From Siderastrea siderea (Eukaryota > Cnidaria > Anthozoa > Scleractinia > Rhizangiidae): a DNA stretch of 64,000 nt. The stretch is from assembly GCA_964030785.1 (NCBI GenBank), contig OZ034968.1, positions 54,967,730 through 55,031,729 of the forward strand, written 5' to 3'. This document shows, one piece after another, positions 13,101 through 28,100 of this stretch. Both the position numbers and the translations under genes were made by a program. Position 1 is the first letter of the stretch. Each line of letters starts with the position of its first letter. Under the pieces are notes generated by a model. That model saw only the letters and a list, made by a program, of their open reading frames with translations, ran no database searches and was not told the origin of the DNA.

Positions 13101-16100
13101 AACGAACGTTAGGTTATAGCGAAGAAACCGAGTTGTCCGTGACGGTTAACGTGGTTTTCAATTAAACTCTTTAATGATTTATTTCCATATTGACAAAAGA
13201 TCCGATCGTGTTAATTTCCATTCTCACCTATCTGCTGACCTTGTGAACAGGGCAGTTGAGTCCCTTAGTGGAAAAAAGGTTGCATTGTCCAGTTTCCCTT
13301 CGTATACCGCTCTCGGCTCGCTCCTCTTGGCTATTTTCTTTTCCACCTATACCTGCCTTATCGTGCATCATTGTCTTCAATTTTCAAATCAAGCCTAAAC
13401 TAAGGCGCATTCGTTGATTAGAATTTACCTCCGAATGTTTTTGCTATGCATTTTGGGTACATGGGGTCTACAGCCAGAATTCAAGATATACTGTTCTACA
13501 CATGCTTAAAATTTCCACTTTTTTAGGGCAAAAAAAGCAAAACTCAACGTCATACCTCACACCAGCAGAAGGCAAAATAGGTTCTTTTTTAGACCAAAAA
13601 CCGATGTAGCTTAGAAAATTAAAAGAGCAATTCCGCGGACTGTATTCCTTCACAGCTTCCCCTACTAGTTCCTTTATCACTTTCTCTATCTCCCTGGGCG
13701 TCCAGTGAATTTTACATATACAAACTTGTCGTTTATATGGAATGACAGGTGCTCTTAAGAGGAATATGTGGCCCCAATCCAGTTACCCTTCAAGCCAACC
13801 ACATTCAGAATAAAATGATGAAAAGAAATTACACATAACAGGACATCTTAACTTCTTATATGATCACTTCGTAACATTATTTGTCGAAAGGAGTCTATCA
13901 AAGCTAGGACACCATTGAGAAATTACTCTTCTCAAACTCATTAATAATTCATGAAGAGAAAACAAAGGAAATCACTACCGTGACGGTGGTTTGGATACCG
14001 GATCTTAATTAGCATAAAGTTTTGCGAACTTTTGCTTTGAATTTCTCCAAGAATTATGAATGGTTTGAGAAGCCATATCAAAAACTCGAAAGAGTGTTTC
14101 ATCAGGTATCCAAACACCTCGAAGTCGGTCAAAAAAACTCGGCTGCGCCTCGTTTTTCCAACCCACTTCTCGGGGTTTGGATATCCTGATGAAACACTCT
14201 TTCTCGTGTTTGATATATTACTTAGCTTTAAGAGTCAAAATTTATTCAGTTCTAATCAACAACCACTTGAGGTAAGATGAACGTTTATTCGTTCATCTTA
14301 CCTATCTTATACCACGATGAACAATAAACACATCTTTAATGACAACAACCACTTTATACATATGTGTACCTAACTTTAATATTTAATTCTACTTCTTATT
14401 ATACATTCACGTACACTGGCATTTAAACTTTTACAAGTATATTGATTTCGGTAAACATGTGGAAAAATCAAGCCTTGTTTTTACATTGGATTCTAAAGAT
14501 GAATTGAATAGGCCATTTCCATACCCTATAATTTGTCAAGTAAATGTAACACATTTTTTGAGCTTTTCCAAATTATACTTAAACCAAAAAATAACCCCTC
14601 ATGAGATCAATTGCCATTTGCAAGGTATTATTATATTTTAACTATTCACATAGAGCCTGGACGATTGTAAATGAAACATTTTGCCGCGGAAACATGTACT
14701 TTGCACGTCTGCCTTCAAAAACCGGTGATACTGTACTGTTAAATTACTGTAACAATTATAGGTACCATGTCTTACACTGCTTCTTATTTCAATAAATCTA
14801 TACAGGGGGTAACAAAATACATTGTATTTATATTTTCAAGGATTTTATTTTTCCAAGATTTTTTTTTTATGATGCATGTCATGGGGTGTCTCCTATTCAC
14901 AGGCCTATTGATGTCACTCCATACAAATTTCTCACTTGATTCAAGAGTAAATTTTTGAGTCCCAATATTTCTCAACTTCGAACTGATTTTTGCGATGTTC
15001 TTTTCGTTTGTAGCTTTCATCACTTTGAAGCACCACACTGAATTCCAAACCTCTGCATCTGTGTTTCCACAGTTTCTCTTTGATTGTCACTTCTTCATAC
15101 AGAATTAACTAGCGGATCCACTCTTCCACGTTTACAACAAAACATCTCGCGCAAAATTCGTTTAAAACTCATGCGAAAGTTCGCCGAGAAAAACGGGTAG
15201 ATAAAAAGCGTAATCGCACTCTTCGAATATGCCAAGACGTATTTCACGAACTTCGCATCAGGGTTTCTGCAGACCTTGTGCAGCGGGTTTATATCGCGGA
15301 TGGAGGAAGTTATCCAAAGAAGACACCAGCAAATACAGAGCACTATAACTACTATAGCCATCATGCGAACAACTTGACGAGCAACTACTTCACTTTGAAC
15401 GAGGTAGCTTTCACGTTGATGTCCCGGGAGCCGCGGTTATAGCAAGTGTGACGCCGGTTAAAACAATATTCTGTGCCGTCTGGAAGTTGACAGAATCTTT
15501 TACTGTTGGGAAGACTTCGAGGACATTTGCGTAGCAAACTGTTATTGCAAGTCGGACTTCTACGTCCATCATTTTCCAGTAAAACGCGAAGAAGCAAAAA
15601 GGAATTAACCAGGTGGCCGCGATTATTAAGTATAATAGTTTTCCTTTCATGATCGCTGACAGCGGGAAGAACACAGCTACAAAACGATCAACAGCAATCG
15701 CCATGAAGTTCATCGTGGAAACAAACAGCAAATGAACGATAAAAAAGTTGTGCGCTTTGCAACTAAACACACCGAAAACTCCGTCAAACGGCCACTCAAA
15801 GCCTATGTAAGTGAGGATTATCAAACGTGACAAGCTAAAAATCGCCAGCAACATATCTGTGATGCTTAGGTTCACCACAAGGTAGTTGCTAGCCACACGC
15901 ATTCGCTTGTTTATGTTCTTGTACACGGACGCAATGACCAAAGAATTTCCAAAGATGGCAGCTGCGATCAATGTCGACAAAGCCAGCGTTTTTACGGCCT
16001 TTGTGGTTTTAGTTTCGTTCGCGAGGTGTCCTCAATTGGTATTACCAGTGGACACGTTTCTTTCCGCGTCACTATGATTAAAAGTCTGCATACTCGTGTA

Positions 16101-19100
16101 CAAAGAAATGGGCATTCTACAACGAGGTTGTTCGATCGAATGTCGTGTTCGCTATGATTAATTGAAGATGAATGCAGATGTATGTATATAACTTCGTTTT
16201 CTCGTTTGTTTTTTTGTTTTTTTTGTTTTTGGTTTATATAACAAACAGGAAAGGATTACCCATGAGGAAGTATAACAAAGCAATTAGGTAGAGTAAATAT
16301 CGCTTCGAATTCTGTCAATTTTTTATATACTGGGTTTTCTTTTAGTTTTTAATGAGAATCGAGAGTCGAAATGTTTTGGAAAATAAAAGCCATAAATGAA
16401 CTTCTCAAAATGTCGGCCGCCTGGAAGGTATGGGTACCTTTTTTATAAAGAAACATGGAATTTGATACAACGATTGCTTCATCGTCAACAAAAAAATGTT
16501 TGAGTACACTAATAACTTACCAGAACTACCTGCCTTTTTTAAAAAAGATGCAAACTACATGTTATTGTTTAAAAGTAACATTGCAATGTAACCACATTGG
16601 TTTAATTTAATTGAATTTGGTTTACTCGTTTGTATAAGGTTGTAAACTTTCAACACCCTTTAAAGTCGGCGGCAGAAAACGTTAATTGACTAATGTACTG
16701 AAAACATATTTTCTAACTTCAAAGTATACAGAGGCGGATCCAGGGGAGGGGTTGAGGGGGGTGCAACCCCCCCTTTGAGCAGCATTTTTTTGGTTATTAT
16801 GCGAGGCCTTTGTAAAAGCTCATCCTAGAAGACCATTTCAGGCTACGTTGTTTGATTAATGAGGTATGTAGAGAAACGACAAATAACTATTGATGATACT
16901 GCTGTCCCTTTCAATCATGCATTATTATTTTTGGGTTCCTGGCTGAGAAATAAGATAAATTCCAGATTTTATATCATGCCTTCACAACTCTTTTGAAGTC
17001 TCGGGAATGCTGCAAAAGGCGTTTTAGAGGGAAAAATCGGAAACATTATTTTTTTGGGGGAGGGGCATGGCTTCGGACCCCTTAAGAGCTCGTGCCAGAG
17101 GCACGGGGCCGTAACTCGCCTTCCACACCATTGGCGTTAAAGGTTACTACAATAGTGTACAACCCCCCTTTCAGAAATTCCTGGATCCGCCCCTGGTATA
17201 CTATTTTGACCGGCTATATTAAGAAACGGTTTTTCCTTCTTATTTTCAAACTTAACAATCAGTTTCATTTCGCCGCTAACCTAAATCCTGTTTTACCAAT
17301 TTTGTTATTCGGTTGTGACTATTAACAAACATTTTCAAAGTAGAAATTAACCTGAGAAGGATATAAGGAAATGAAAATTAAACATTTAGTTCAAAATCTG
17401 AAAAAGGTGATTCTTTTGTGCTCCGCTGAAGCAACTCTTATTAAGTATCTGGTTGCATTGGTACCTTGTTTTAGTTCTGTATTAGTTAATTTTTTAGATC
17501 AAAGAAATGTAGGAAAAATAGCGAACAAGGGTGGACTAATTTCAATCCCAAAACGCCGGAAAGCACATTTTAAATATAGAATTTTTTTTCCGTTATACAG
17601 ATGTGTTTTGTGTGGTTTTACTGACCCAGCGTCCTCAATTTCCCGTAAACATACTAAGGGTCAACATAATGTCAAAAACTAAAGAAATCGAAAAAAAAAT
17701 TAAAATGATCGCCGTATATTCAGCACCTTTTATAAACAGATTATTAGCTTGCCAATAAAAATCGAGCTCAATGCTGCAGCAATTCATCATAAGGCCTTAT
17801 TTGATCGAAAAGCATAAAAGCTGGCAAGCAGGGAAATAACATTTTGAGATTTATGCAATGATTTAAACTACTAAAGTACTTGTAAAGAAAGCTTGAAAAA
17901 ATTCAGTTATTACTGAGATTTCATGTCATCTAGTTTTAGCAGTTGTAGTGTGTTGTTTGAGTTGACCGAGAATTACTGGATCGTTGAATAGAACTGCTTA
18001 TAAGCAATGGATTTGGCTACATATAGAAACGAGGAAGCGAAAATATAATTGATTTCAGAAGGTCTCGGACCTTATTTTCTTTCACTATTACCATCGATTT
18101 CATTGCCGCTCGCCTTTTGAATAAAACTTTCGTTGAGTGGTTTGTTGCCGTAGACTTCCGTCAATGGTACCTTAAAAGGAATTACTCGTTTAATTTTAAA
18201 ACATTGGAACTGAGTGCATTCAAGATGGTGGCCACAGGAAAGCAAAGTGGTTGCAAGTTACTCTGTAGTTTGCGCTGGATAGTGGTCTGTTCAGTATCTG
18301 TGTTTGCATAGAGTGTTATCTTAATAGATTCAACAAGAAACCCGCTTTAAAAATTTGCAAGGAAAATACAAAATATCATCTGGAAAGGCTGTTAACTTTG
18401 CAGCTGAGGTTTGACTGTTTGGGAACAGTCGCATTTTCTAAAGTTTTGAAACAGTATTCCTCTAACATATTACTAACGCTTAGAATGTCACAAAACAAGC
18501 ACAAACATTTTCCGAAATACAGTAACAAACCAGTCAATATAACTAATCCTCTGCGTAACAAATTTTACCCACAAAATAACACTTTCGCACTGCTTCAACA
18601 GGATTTCTAGAAGAGTCCATCAATGTTTCTTTAGCTTGGACGTTGTCGTTTTTTAGGGGATACAATTTAAATCTTATGATTCCTTATTGACCATTATTTT
18701 GAGATTCAAGGTGATCTAATTTATTTTTTCACAATAGAATGAAATTGCGGCAAACATCAGATCCCATGTGTTTTTGCCCGAATTAAACATTTTTTATCAT
18801 TAGGCTACAAGAAACAATTATTCAAGTGGAGGTAAATTGCAGTGCCTATTTCCCGAGCCACAAAGCTGCTTCGTGTGGAATTGAAGTGAATAGAAAGTGC
18901 TATCTCAGGCCCGAGTAGCCAAACAGATCGCGCAAAAAAACCTATTCACTTCTATGGTATAAGCTAACACCACTTATTCAAGAATGAAATATTCTTCTGG
19001 GGGTATCGAGTAGCAGACAAAGAAACAAAGCTTACATGGTAAGCACAAATGACGGACGATCTTCAAAGCATTTCTGTCTCAAAGCTTTCGTTTCCTTGTA

Positions 19101-22100
19101 CCAGTGATTAAGAAGCCATATACCTGGTGGAGACTGGACTCTACTTACAAGAATACCTTCACACTGTGAAAGGTTGGCTGTCTACGCTGCAAGCTTTAAA
19201 AAAGGGAAAGAGAACCTTACTCGCGACGTCAAATCTGTTTTAAAGCCATTCTATTTTAAGGCAAAATAAATCAAATCTATTTTTAAGCAAATAATCAATA
19301 AAAGCCGTAAAGTTAGTACTTACGTCACCCACAAAAGGGTCGATGTATTGGTGAAAGCGCAGGCCATCTAAGCTATAATACAAATAAAATCGTCTGGTTT
19401 TTCCGCATGTTGCATCATCGCCTTCTGTGGCAATGCCTGTAATGTCCATCACGTGACCAAAACTGACTTGAAGAAATTCCCATGCGTTATTAGTTCTTGA
19501 GCGCCAGATCCCTGACCCGCGGAGTCGTCCGCGCCAAGGTTCGTAGCCAGGTTCCTTGTACGATGACGCTGTTATATTGAAGAGACCTTCCTCAATTCCT
19601 AGAGCTTCTTCGCAAACTAAAGAAAGAATAGTAAATAGTCATCAAAAACAGCATAGTTATCAAAAACAGGGAGGAACTGAGGAATTTTTGCTTATAGAAA
19701 ACTTGTCCTCTTTGTACGTATGTGCCTACTGTTGATTATCCAGGGTTCATAAGTTCACTCAGAAAACCATGGTCAGAAGGGTCTAACATCCCATTCAACA
19801 CTGTTCAACCTTAATAAATTAAACATGTTGAACACGTTTGGCCACCATTTTGAATGATGCCTGCTGAATCAACTTTTCTTTGGTTCTCAGATGTGGATAA
19901 CAACGTTGAGTTCGTTTTGCCATCTAGGTGCCCAGGAGGACCAAATTGTGGATTTATCAACTGAGTTGTTATTTTAAATTGGCCACCGTAAAGAGATTGA
20001 AGGCTGACGTTTCGAGCGTTATAGCCCTTCGTCCGAGCAAATCGGCTGGCTCTGACGAAGGACTAACGCTCGAAAAGTCAGCTTTCAACCTCTTTACGGT
20101 GGCCAATTTACCTAATCACCTCAGTTGATAAATCCAAAATTTTGTTTTTCACGCCCTTACCGACGCAGCACCGCAGTTTCTTTAGAAACTAACCCCTTGA
20201 CGCCTAGGAGCTGAGCTTGATTTAACCACTGATATATGATTAATAGCTCGTCTACAGTTGGAGTGAGGTTAGATTTGACTGCTTTTCATAGGTAAATCGT
20301 TTTGTTCTTCAGCTAACAAAGTCAACTCCAGCTTCGCTTCCACTCGAAGGCCAGGGGAGTAAGCAGCCAACTGTCAAATGGGCTACTGTTTGTTGAATTT
20401 ATCGGTCAGACATACCTGAGCAGCCATACAGTTCAATTCTAATGCAGGCGTCAAGACTCCAGGTCAGCGGAATAACGCGGATAAAACGAGTCGTTAAATT
20501 CCGACTGAAATAATGTTTGGCCACTATGTCCATGTCTTCGCCTCCTTCGAATATCTAAACAAAAAGGAAAAAAAAAATCTGTGAATCCCCGAAAAAAGAA
20601 AAGGGCCTCGCATAAGGCTGGTTAAAAGCTTGTTACCGGGGCCCTGAATTACATGCAGTCAATTGATGTATATAATCAGGAACCAATACAACCCGGCAAA
20701 TTGACAAATTTAAAATTAATTAATTATCTAAATAAAAAGGAAAAAATCTTTGAATCCACAAGAATTGAAAAGGCCCTCGCATAAAGCGGGTTATAAGTTT
20801 ATCACCGGGGACATGAATTAGCTTGAATTACCTGCAGTCAATTGATGTATCATCAGTAAACAAGAACCGGCAGAACCCGGCAAATAATGACGCTCAAAAC
20901 GTCCTGAATTAAGCACAAACGTCCGAATCGATTGGTGTAAATCAAAGCTGACGACCCCTTGCGATTGTCGGGCACGTCACAAAAAAAAAATTCGTGGGAT
21001 TTTAAAACAGGATTTGAAACCCTAAGACGGAGACAATGTTATATTCTCTTATGGCGCGAGCAACATGCGTTAGAGAAGTCGCGTGCGAAAGTCGTCAGTA
21101 AAAGTCGCACTGTCTAAATCGCCTATCCGTCTATTTGCCTCGAGATCTGTTTGGCTTTTTGTTTTGTTTGCATTTGCTGTGATTGGCCGAAGTGACAAAT
21201 TGGTCTTGGTTTACGACAAACAGTTAGGACTCTTCTATAATGAAAACCAAAAGCAAGTCTGCCACTCTCCCTTGCGTTTCGCTCGCTTGTCGCCAGTTGC
21301 GTGTATTTCTTTCGAATTTTGATTGGCTTATGGTGTTTTTTGCGTCTTTTGTCATTGGCTAGAGCCATCACTGTTCCATCTTAGCTCTACTGAGACTGCC
21401 GATAAGGACGGTATGTCAACAAGCAAATAGAAAGACATTGCAGTGATAATTAATGCCTGAACAATATAGACTATATATAGATTATTTCGTCCAATCTTAT
21501 TCCGAAGTATACCGGCTACTGATCAAGCTTGATCAAAGCACCTTTCGTTGTAGAGTCTTTTAAAATGGCTCCTTGAGATTAAACTTCATGTCTTACAACT
21601 CACCCGAGCGACTCCATTTTCTGCGTAATTGAACCAATCGTCTTCATCATCCATGTACTTGACGTAATATGTCCAAGTGTTGTAGCTACGATGACCGCCC
21701 TGCGCGGCAATAGCGGTTATTCGTTTCCTAGATGGTCCAAAGTCCACTTGAATAAATGGGAACCACGTGATTGAGGCAATAAAATAGCGAACATTGTTTA
21801 GCCGAGGAGAGTCTCTATAAGTTGAAGAACGAGGGGATGTTTTAATCTGACTGTTTGTGATTCTGCCATCCTCCATTCCTAGGGGAGCAGAGCACACTGG
21901 AAGAAAGAGAACAGATTAGTAAAATCGTTACTGAAAAAAAAAACACTTCGCAGTCTAAACAACTGAATTACGTGCCTATTATAAGAAATAGCAATCTATA
22001 AAATCTATATCAACATAAAATATCAAAAATAGTAAAAGTGGGTAGAATATCAAGAAACACTATGTTAAAATAGTAATAAACATCATACAAACTATTCACA

Positions 22101-25100
22101 TGCAATGGCTAATGATAAAAGAGTTCTCAAACCGATCTGTTCTACAGACAGGGGTATTAAAGAGTCTTTGATTTCTTAGCTGTCTATGATGACCTGCGAA
22201 AGTTAAACACATAGTCACTTGACTGTCTGTAAAAAATGAATCACACTAATGGCGTTCACGGACCTTATCCCCCTTATTAGTTCCCAACGATTTTGGGTTG
22301 GAAACCACGGTGCAACGAAACTCGTTTGTTAACAAGAAGTGATGTTTTCACTACGGCATTAATCAATTAAAAACTTGTGATCTTGAAGACCCCCCGAAGG
22401 CTAGCTCATAGAACATGTATTTTACTGAGCAAATGTTGACATGACCTTACGCTGTACCACCGTGCTGTATGGTGTCTCCAGATACTAACTAATTGGGCAT
22501 ATTTCTTTGTTTTTTTTTTAGTGGCAACATTGGGGTGTGGAGTATTGTGCGTTTAGTGTCTAGAAAAACAAGAAACAGGTTTAAAGTAAAACAACTGCAA
22601 AACGATATCAAAGGTCACATATGTCCCTTAAAGCTATTTAACTAGTATGTAGTCTAGGAGGAACAATTTGATTCCTGTTCTGGAATTCCCTTGAATTTCC
22701 TGGATTTCCGCATATGAAAGGAGTGGCCAGGGCTGACGCCACAATTTGTATTTCCATCATATGAAATGCATGAGCGTTTAACAACAGGATTCGACTGAGA
22801 ACCAGGATGAAACAAGAGATAAGATTTTCTATGAAATGAGCTCTTCGAGAAATATCCCACATAAGAAAAAACGCAAAATTTACTTGGCCAAAAAATTAAA
22901 GGAACTGCGAAAAACCACTATTTGAATTAACTTCGAATTCAAAACGAAATCAAGTGATTTTAAACCGTCATTTCGAGGGACAAATGGACACCAAAGCAGG
23001 CCAAAAGAGACAAAAGGGATTCAACGTCAAATCCTCACCTTCAATTCGCTCAATTTCTAGCGTGTGGTGCACACGAGGGAAATCCATCGCTTGCATCTCA
23101 CACGAATATTTAAGCAAGCTTTGAGTAGTTAATAATTATTGAGAGCCTTGTAATCAAATCGTGTTGCTACGGAAGAGGTTGGCATGAATAAATTCACAAT
23201 GGAAATCTACTGCAATTCGTCTTTATTCGCCTGCTGAATAAATTAAGTCCCCCTGCTTCTCCATTCGTTTTGGTTGCGTGTAACGCATTCTCCTTGGGCG
23301 CTCCAAGGCGTAAAACAGCACAACGATGCTCTTTATGCCATACAGTTAACAATGAAAATGTTTTGCGCCAGAGAAAGGTTCCGGATTGAATGGAGTGAAA
23401 CGCAGAAAACATGGATGTCGCAAAGGACATTAAAAGCTTGAAAACCAATCAGTGTTCGCAGAGAACCGGCAAGTCAGGACAAGCCTAATGTTTTTTGCTC
23501 GCAGTGTTCCTGTTGTGAGTAAGTAACGCTCATTTCATATGGAGGAAATGCGAATTATGATGTCAGACCTGGTCGCTCATTTCATATGCCGGAAATCCAG
23601 GAAATTCAAGGGGGAAACAACGGGCCCCAAATTGTCCTCCTGGACTAATCCCGTATCAATTCAAACCTCTTTGCATTTTCAGTTTTGGGACATTTTTTTT
23701 TTCAAGTATTCACTTTCTTTCAACAATAGAAACCTACATGTAGGTTCCTTTCCGTAAATTGGCACAACTTTGTTCGCACAATTGGACGTACCAATGCGTC
23801 GAATATCAACCAATTATTCTTAATTGCGGTCATCCCGAAATGACGCACTCTAGAATAAGCCTAGATTATCTCTCAAGCCCCGCGTCTTTGTTTAAGAAAT
23901 CGACGTGTGGCAAGCTGTAGAATAAGCCCTAAAAATATACCTCGCATGGGTTACATTAAGCCACATGAAAAATAAGCCCATCATGTGCACGGACAGAAAA
24001 CAAAAATCAGTGAAAGCACCAACCTTTACAGCCTTTGAGCTGTACTTTCATGCATATCCCATCATGCCACTTTGTAGGAATCACTCGAACAAACCTTCCG
24101 TGAAAGCTCGTGCTTTGTTCCTTTTCAAATACTGCATCTTTGTTGGCCTCGTATGTCTAAATCAACAAAAAATAAACAGAAAAATGTGCCATGCCTGGCT
24201 ATACAGAGTACAGCCTTTGAGCCAGTTTTGCCTCAAATATGTGTAGATCGATTTTAACCATTTTCAGGTTAATTAGCATGATTGCAAGCCTGAAATATAG
24301 ATTTGACTTTTGCCTTATTGACGTGGAGTCTTAGTCAATAGCCCTTTTCACAGTTAACTTTTCTCATTTGCATTACAATGTATTTGAACGTAGATAAGAG
24401 GCAATGTCGGGCAATTGTGCACTTCCTGCCCGAAATTGCCTCACATCCACGTTGAAATATATTATATTGTAACTGAGAAAAGGTAACTGTGAAAAGATCT
24501 ATTTTGGTCTTATTGGGACAAAGTCAACTGTCGGTAACATCAAAGAGGTGTACGTCTTATGGAGATGTTTGCATGATTACAGAGATAAAGTCTTGTCTCT
24601 TCGAACTAGCGTGCATACAAGAGATTTCGTAGGTGTTTCTTTTCAGAAGAGTATTTGGCATTAAACTCTTCATAGGCAATGCTTGCTAATCAGGCTCTCT
24701 AAGGCCACATCAACTACGAAGGTGTTAGTATAATGCTCGCGACATTCAAGTTTTGATTGTGTGCACTTTACCTTGTTAACATTTTGTTCCACATGATCAA
24801 CCCACACGTCTCCATGTTCACTGTACTGAATTCTATATTCCTCTACCCAGGAGTCTTTCGCTGCAACGCCAGCAGGGATTCCCCTAGTTGAGACTTCAGT
24901 GACCTGGTGAAGAGTTCCCAGGTCTATTTGGAGAAACTGGGGCGAGCTGTCATCTGCGCACCAACCATGCTGTTTACTGGAATTGAGAAGGCTTGCGCTC
25001 CAGGGCTCAAAACTGGGTCCAAGGAAACTAGATGCTGTGTAAGCACCCCTCTTGGCTTCACTTAGACTAACGTCCAGACTATCTCTACAAGCTAGATGAT

Positions 25101-28100
25101 TTAATATAACAACAGCTCTTTAGCGTGTGAACAATACAGTACAATACAATACTTTACTATAACAATACTGCAGAGTTTCTTGCCAAAGTGATTTTCAAAA
25201 CTAATGTACAATAAATTTGCAATATAATGGATTAGAAATTAACATTACAATCCCATTAGGAATCACAGATGGATTAATCAATTTGAGGCTCTCGCAAATT
25301 GTTTCCGCGCATCCTTACTGTGCACGCAATTCACATCGCGATATCCTGCCACGTCATGCATTGAGCGCGCGAGCTGTTGAAGAAATGTAGAGATATATAG
25401 CCTTAGTGGGCATTTGAATATCTATGCACGGGCTTAACTATCTTAAATGTTCGGTGACCCCAGATTTTCTCATGATAGATCAGTTTCTTTGTCGATTATC
25501 TACGTCTTACGAAAAATTGAAGGCAATCTGTGTTGTGGAAGTTTGACTTTCTTTCAACTTTACTGCCCTCGCATCATCGAATTCCACTATTATTTTAGCT
25601 GAACGGCGTTCGCAAAAGCCCATCTTGAAGGTTGAATTTAACTAAAAGGATGACACCGGTTCAAATTATCTACTTGACAGACCCAGTTAACTAAGATTTG
25701 AATAAGAAAGCGGGTCTACAGCGAATCATTCTTAATATTTTTCAACTTACAACCACTGAGGCAGTTACGTGGACTGATTTGTGGAAATTGGGGTAGTTTT
25801 ACACGCGCTTCATTTCAAAAACGAATTCAGTGACCTCCCCTCCCCCCCATTTTTTGGCATTTCTGACAAAGGTAACTCATTATCTGACTGTCACAAAATT
25901 ATGAAATAAAAAATGTTGTAGAAGATTTTCGCGCGAACGTCCTCAAGGACGGTGCCTCCTTTTGTTACTGCGCATACGTTCTGCGCATCTCAAGATATTA
26001 GGGTTTCTTAAGGAATTTACCAACTAGTACAACAATATTTTTGCGCGGTTTATGACTACGTGGAAAAGCACACTTTAGCAAGGGCTATCAGAATCCAAAA
26101 ACAAAATTGGGGGTAACCACGCATTTTTCAGAGATAATTGAGCTGAAATTTGGGGAGAAATTGCCATACATTCTTTGTATTTTAGCGCTTTTTTAGAATT
26201 ATTGTTGCTTAATTATTTCTGAAAAATGCGTGGTTACCCACACTTTTCTTTTTGGATTCCAATAACCCTTGCTAAGATCTACTTTTTCCCCCACAGTCGG
26301 AACCTTTGCAAAAATACATCTGTATTAGGAGGCACCGTCCTTAAGAGCAACACTTTTGACTCTATAAGAGCAACACTTTTTATGTATTAATAAAATTGCT
26401 GGGAAGCTGCCAAAAAAATTTGCTTTACATATAAAGACGAAGTGAAAAACAATTCTTGTCAAAGAGAGTACAATTTTAGGAAATTCCGATGACATTTGCT
26501 TCAACGTGTTTATTTTTCCCAGGCACCTTTTGTTCAATGTGAACCTGTACTTAGGTGACACTAACCTTTATGAAACAACTCTATCCTCATACAGGGGTAC
26601 TGGTGCCAACCAAGTGTATTCATCCTGATCATCCTCGCAATGAAGGGCTTTGAAATAATATGCCAAGCCGTTGTATTGTCATAAGAGCCGGAAAATGACT
26701 AAAAATGGAAATACAGAAAGGCGTCTGAACGTGGCCTGACAGCCTAGAAGATGGGCAGTTAAAGACTGAAACCAGAGTTCAATCTAGAAATTGACCTATG
26801 AGGGGCTTGTTAATTTCCAGTGGGCCTCGTTGTTTCAGAGATTTTAGACGGCGTAAGGGACCCAAGATATTAAGTAGTGTTTAACTAATATTTTAAGATG
26901 CTGAACAGTTATACATTGCTAAAATAGAAAATTAAATTTGAGGTACAGGACTACTTCAAATCCACATGGATAAAGGAGTTAGTTTCTAAAGAAATTGTGG
27001 TATTACGTCGGTGGGGAAGTAAAACACAAAATTTGCAAATCCCTTGATTCGCTCTGACCAAGGGCTAACGCTCAAAACGTCAGCTTTTGAATTTCTTTAT
27101 GGTGTCCTATTTACCGTATCGACTCAGATGATAAATTTAAATTTTGTACTTCAAGTGCACGTTTGGAATGAAACAATGGCATAGCAACTCGCAAAAGATC
27201 ATGTTCGAAAAAGCTATCCAAATTACAAACCTCCTTACATTTATGTGCGCATTTTTCATACATCACCTTTGACACAACAGTTGAAATTTTTTATACCACT
27301 TGATGCTTATTTGCGATAATCCCGCAAGTGGTAAATGCGTAAGCTTGTGAAGCAAGTTTACAGTCCGGTACGCCATCTGGCTCTTTAGGGTTGCGCGACC
27401 ATCCTTGGAAGTCTGATCTTTTCCGCACCCCGTTTCATTTCCCCAATTTTGGGGATACTATTAAATTATTAACCGGAAATCTATCAGAAACACAAATTGA
27501 AAACGCCTTTAAAGCTACATTAATTACTACCTATTGTCTCTAGACATAACGCCTGTGCAGTTGATCAGGGAATCCCATATCGAGCTTCTTGTCAGCCTTT
27601 GAGTCCAAAAAGCAATATTTCTTAAGTTTTGTGTTTTACCGACGTAACGTCAGGGAGACGTGGCAAGCTATCTACAACATGGAAACATTCAACTTTCTCT
27701 TCGCTTTACGTGCGTGCGAGCGTAAATTTAATTGGCTTTCACGTAAATAAAATTGTAGACGATGTATGAGCGGCGTACATAAAAGTAAAATTGAAAAGCT
27801 CTCAACTTTTTTACCTATACGCAAGCCCTTCTTACATCGTTTAAATTCACGTCTGTGCGCAAGTAAAATTTACGAAACAGTGGAAATCCACAAAGTTGCA
27901 ACGAGCTCCTTATGAGCTCTCACCTTTATATTTCCGCCTTCTGTATAGTCGACCCAGAAAACTCCATTCTGCGAGTAAGTAATGCTGAAATCGGTCACTC
28001 CAAAGCTATTGATCGAGTCGCCCTGAATGGCCAGTTTTGATATCGTGAGCTGTTTCCCAAGATCCACCTGTAAATATTCTCCTTCCTTGTTATTTGCAGC

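Noticed and set aside
17371..17682. Possible 103-residue protein
   Set aside because: No signal, motif or splice context; the length is within chance for AT-rich intron sequence.
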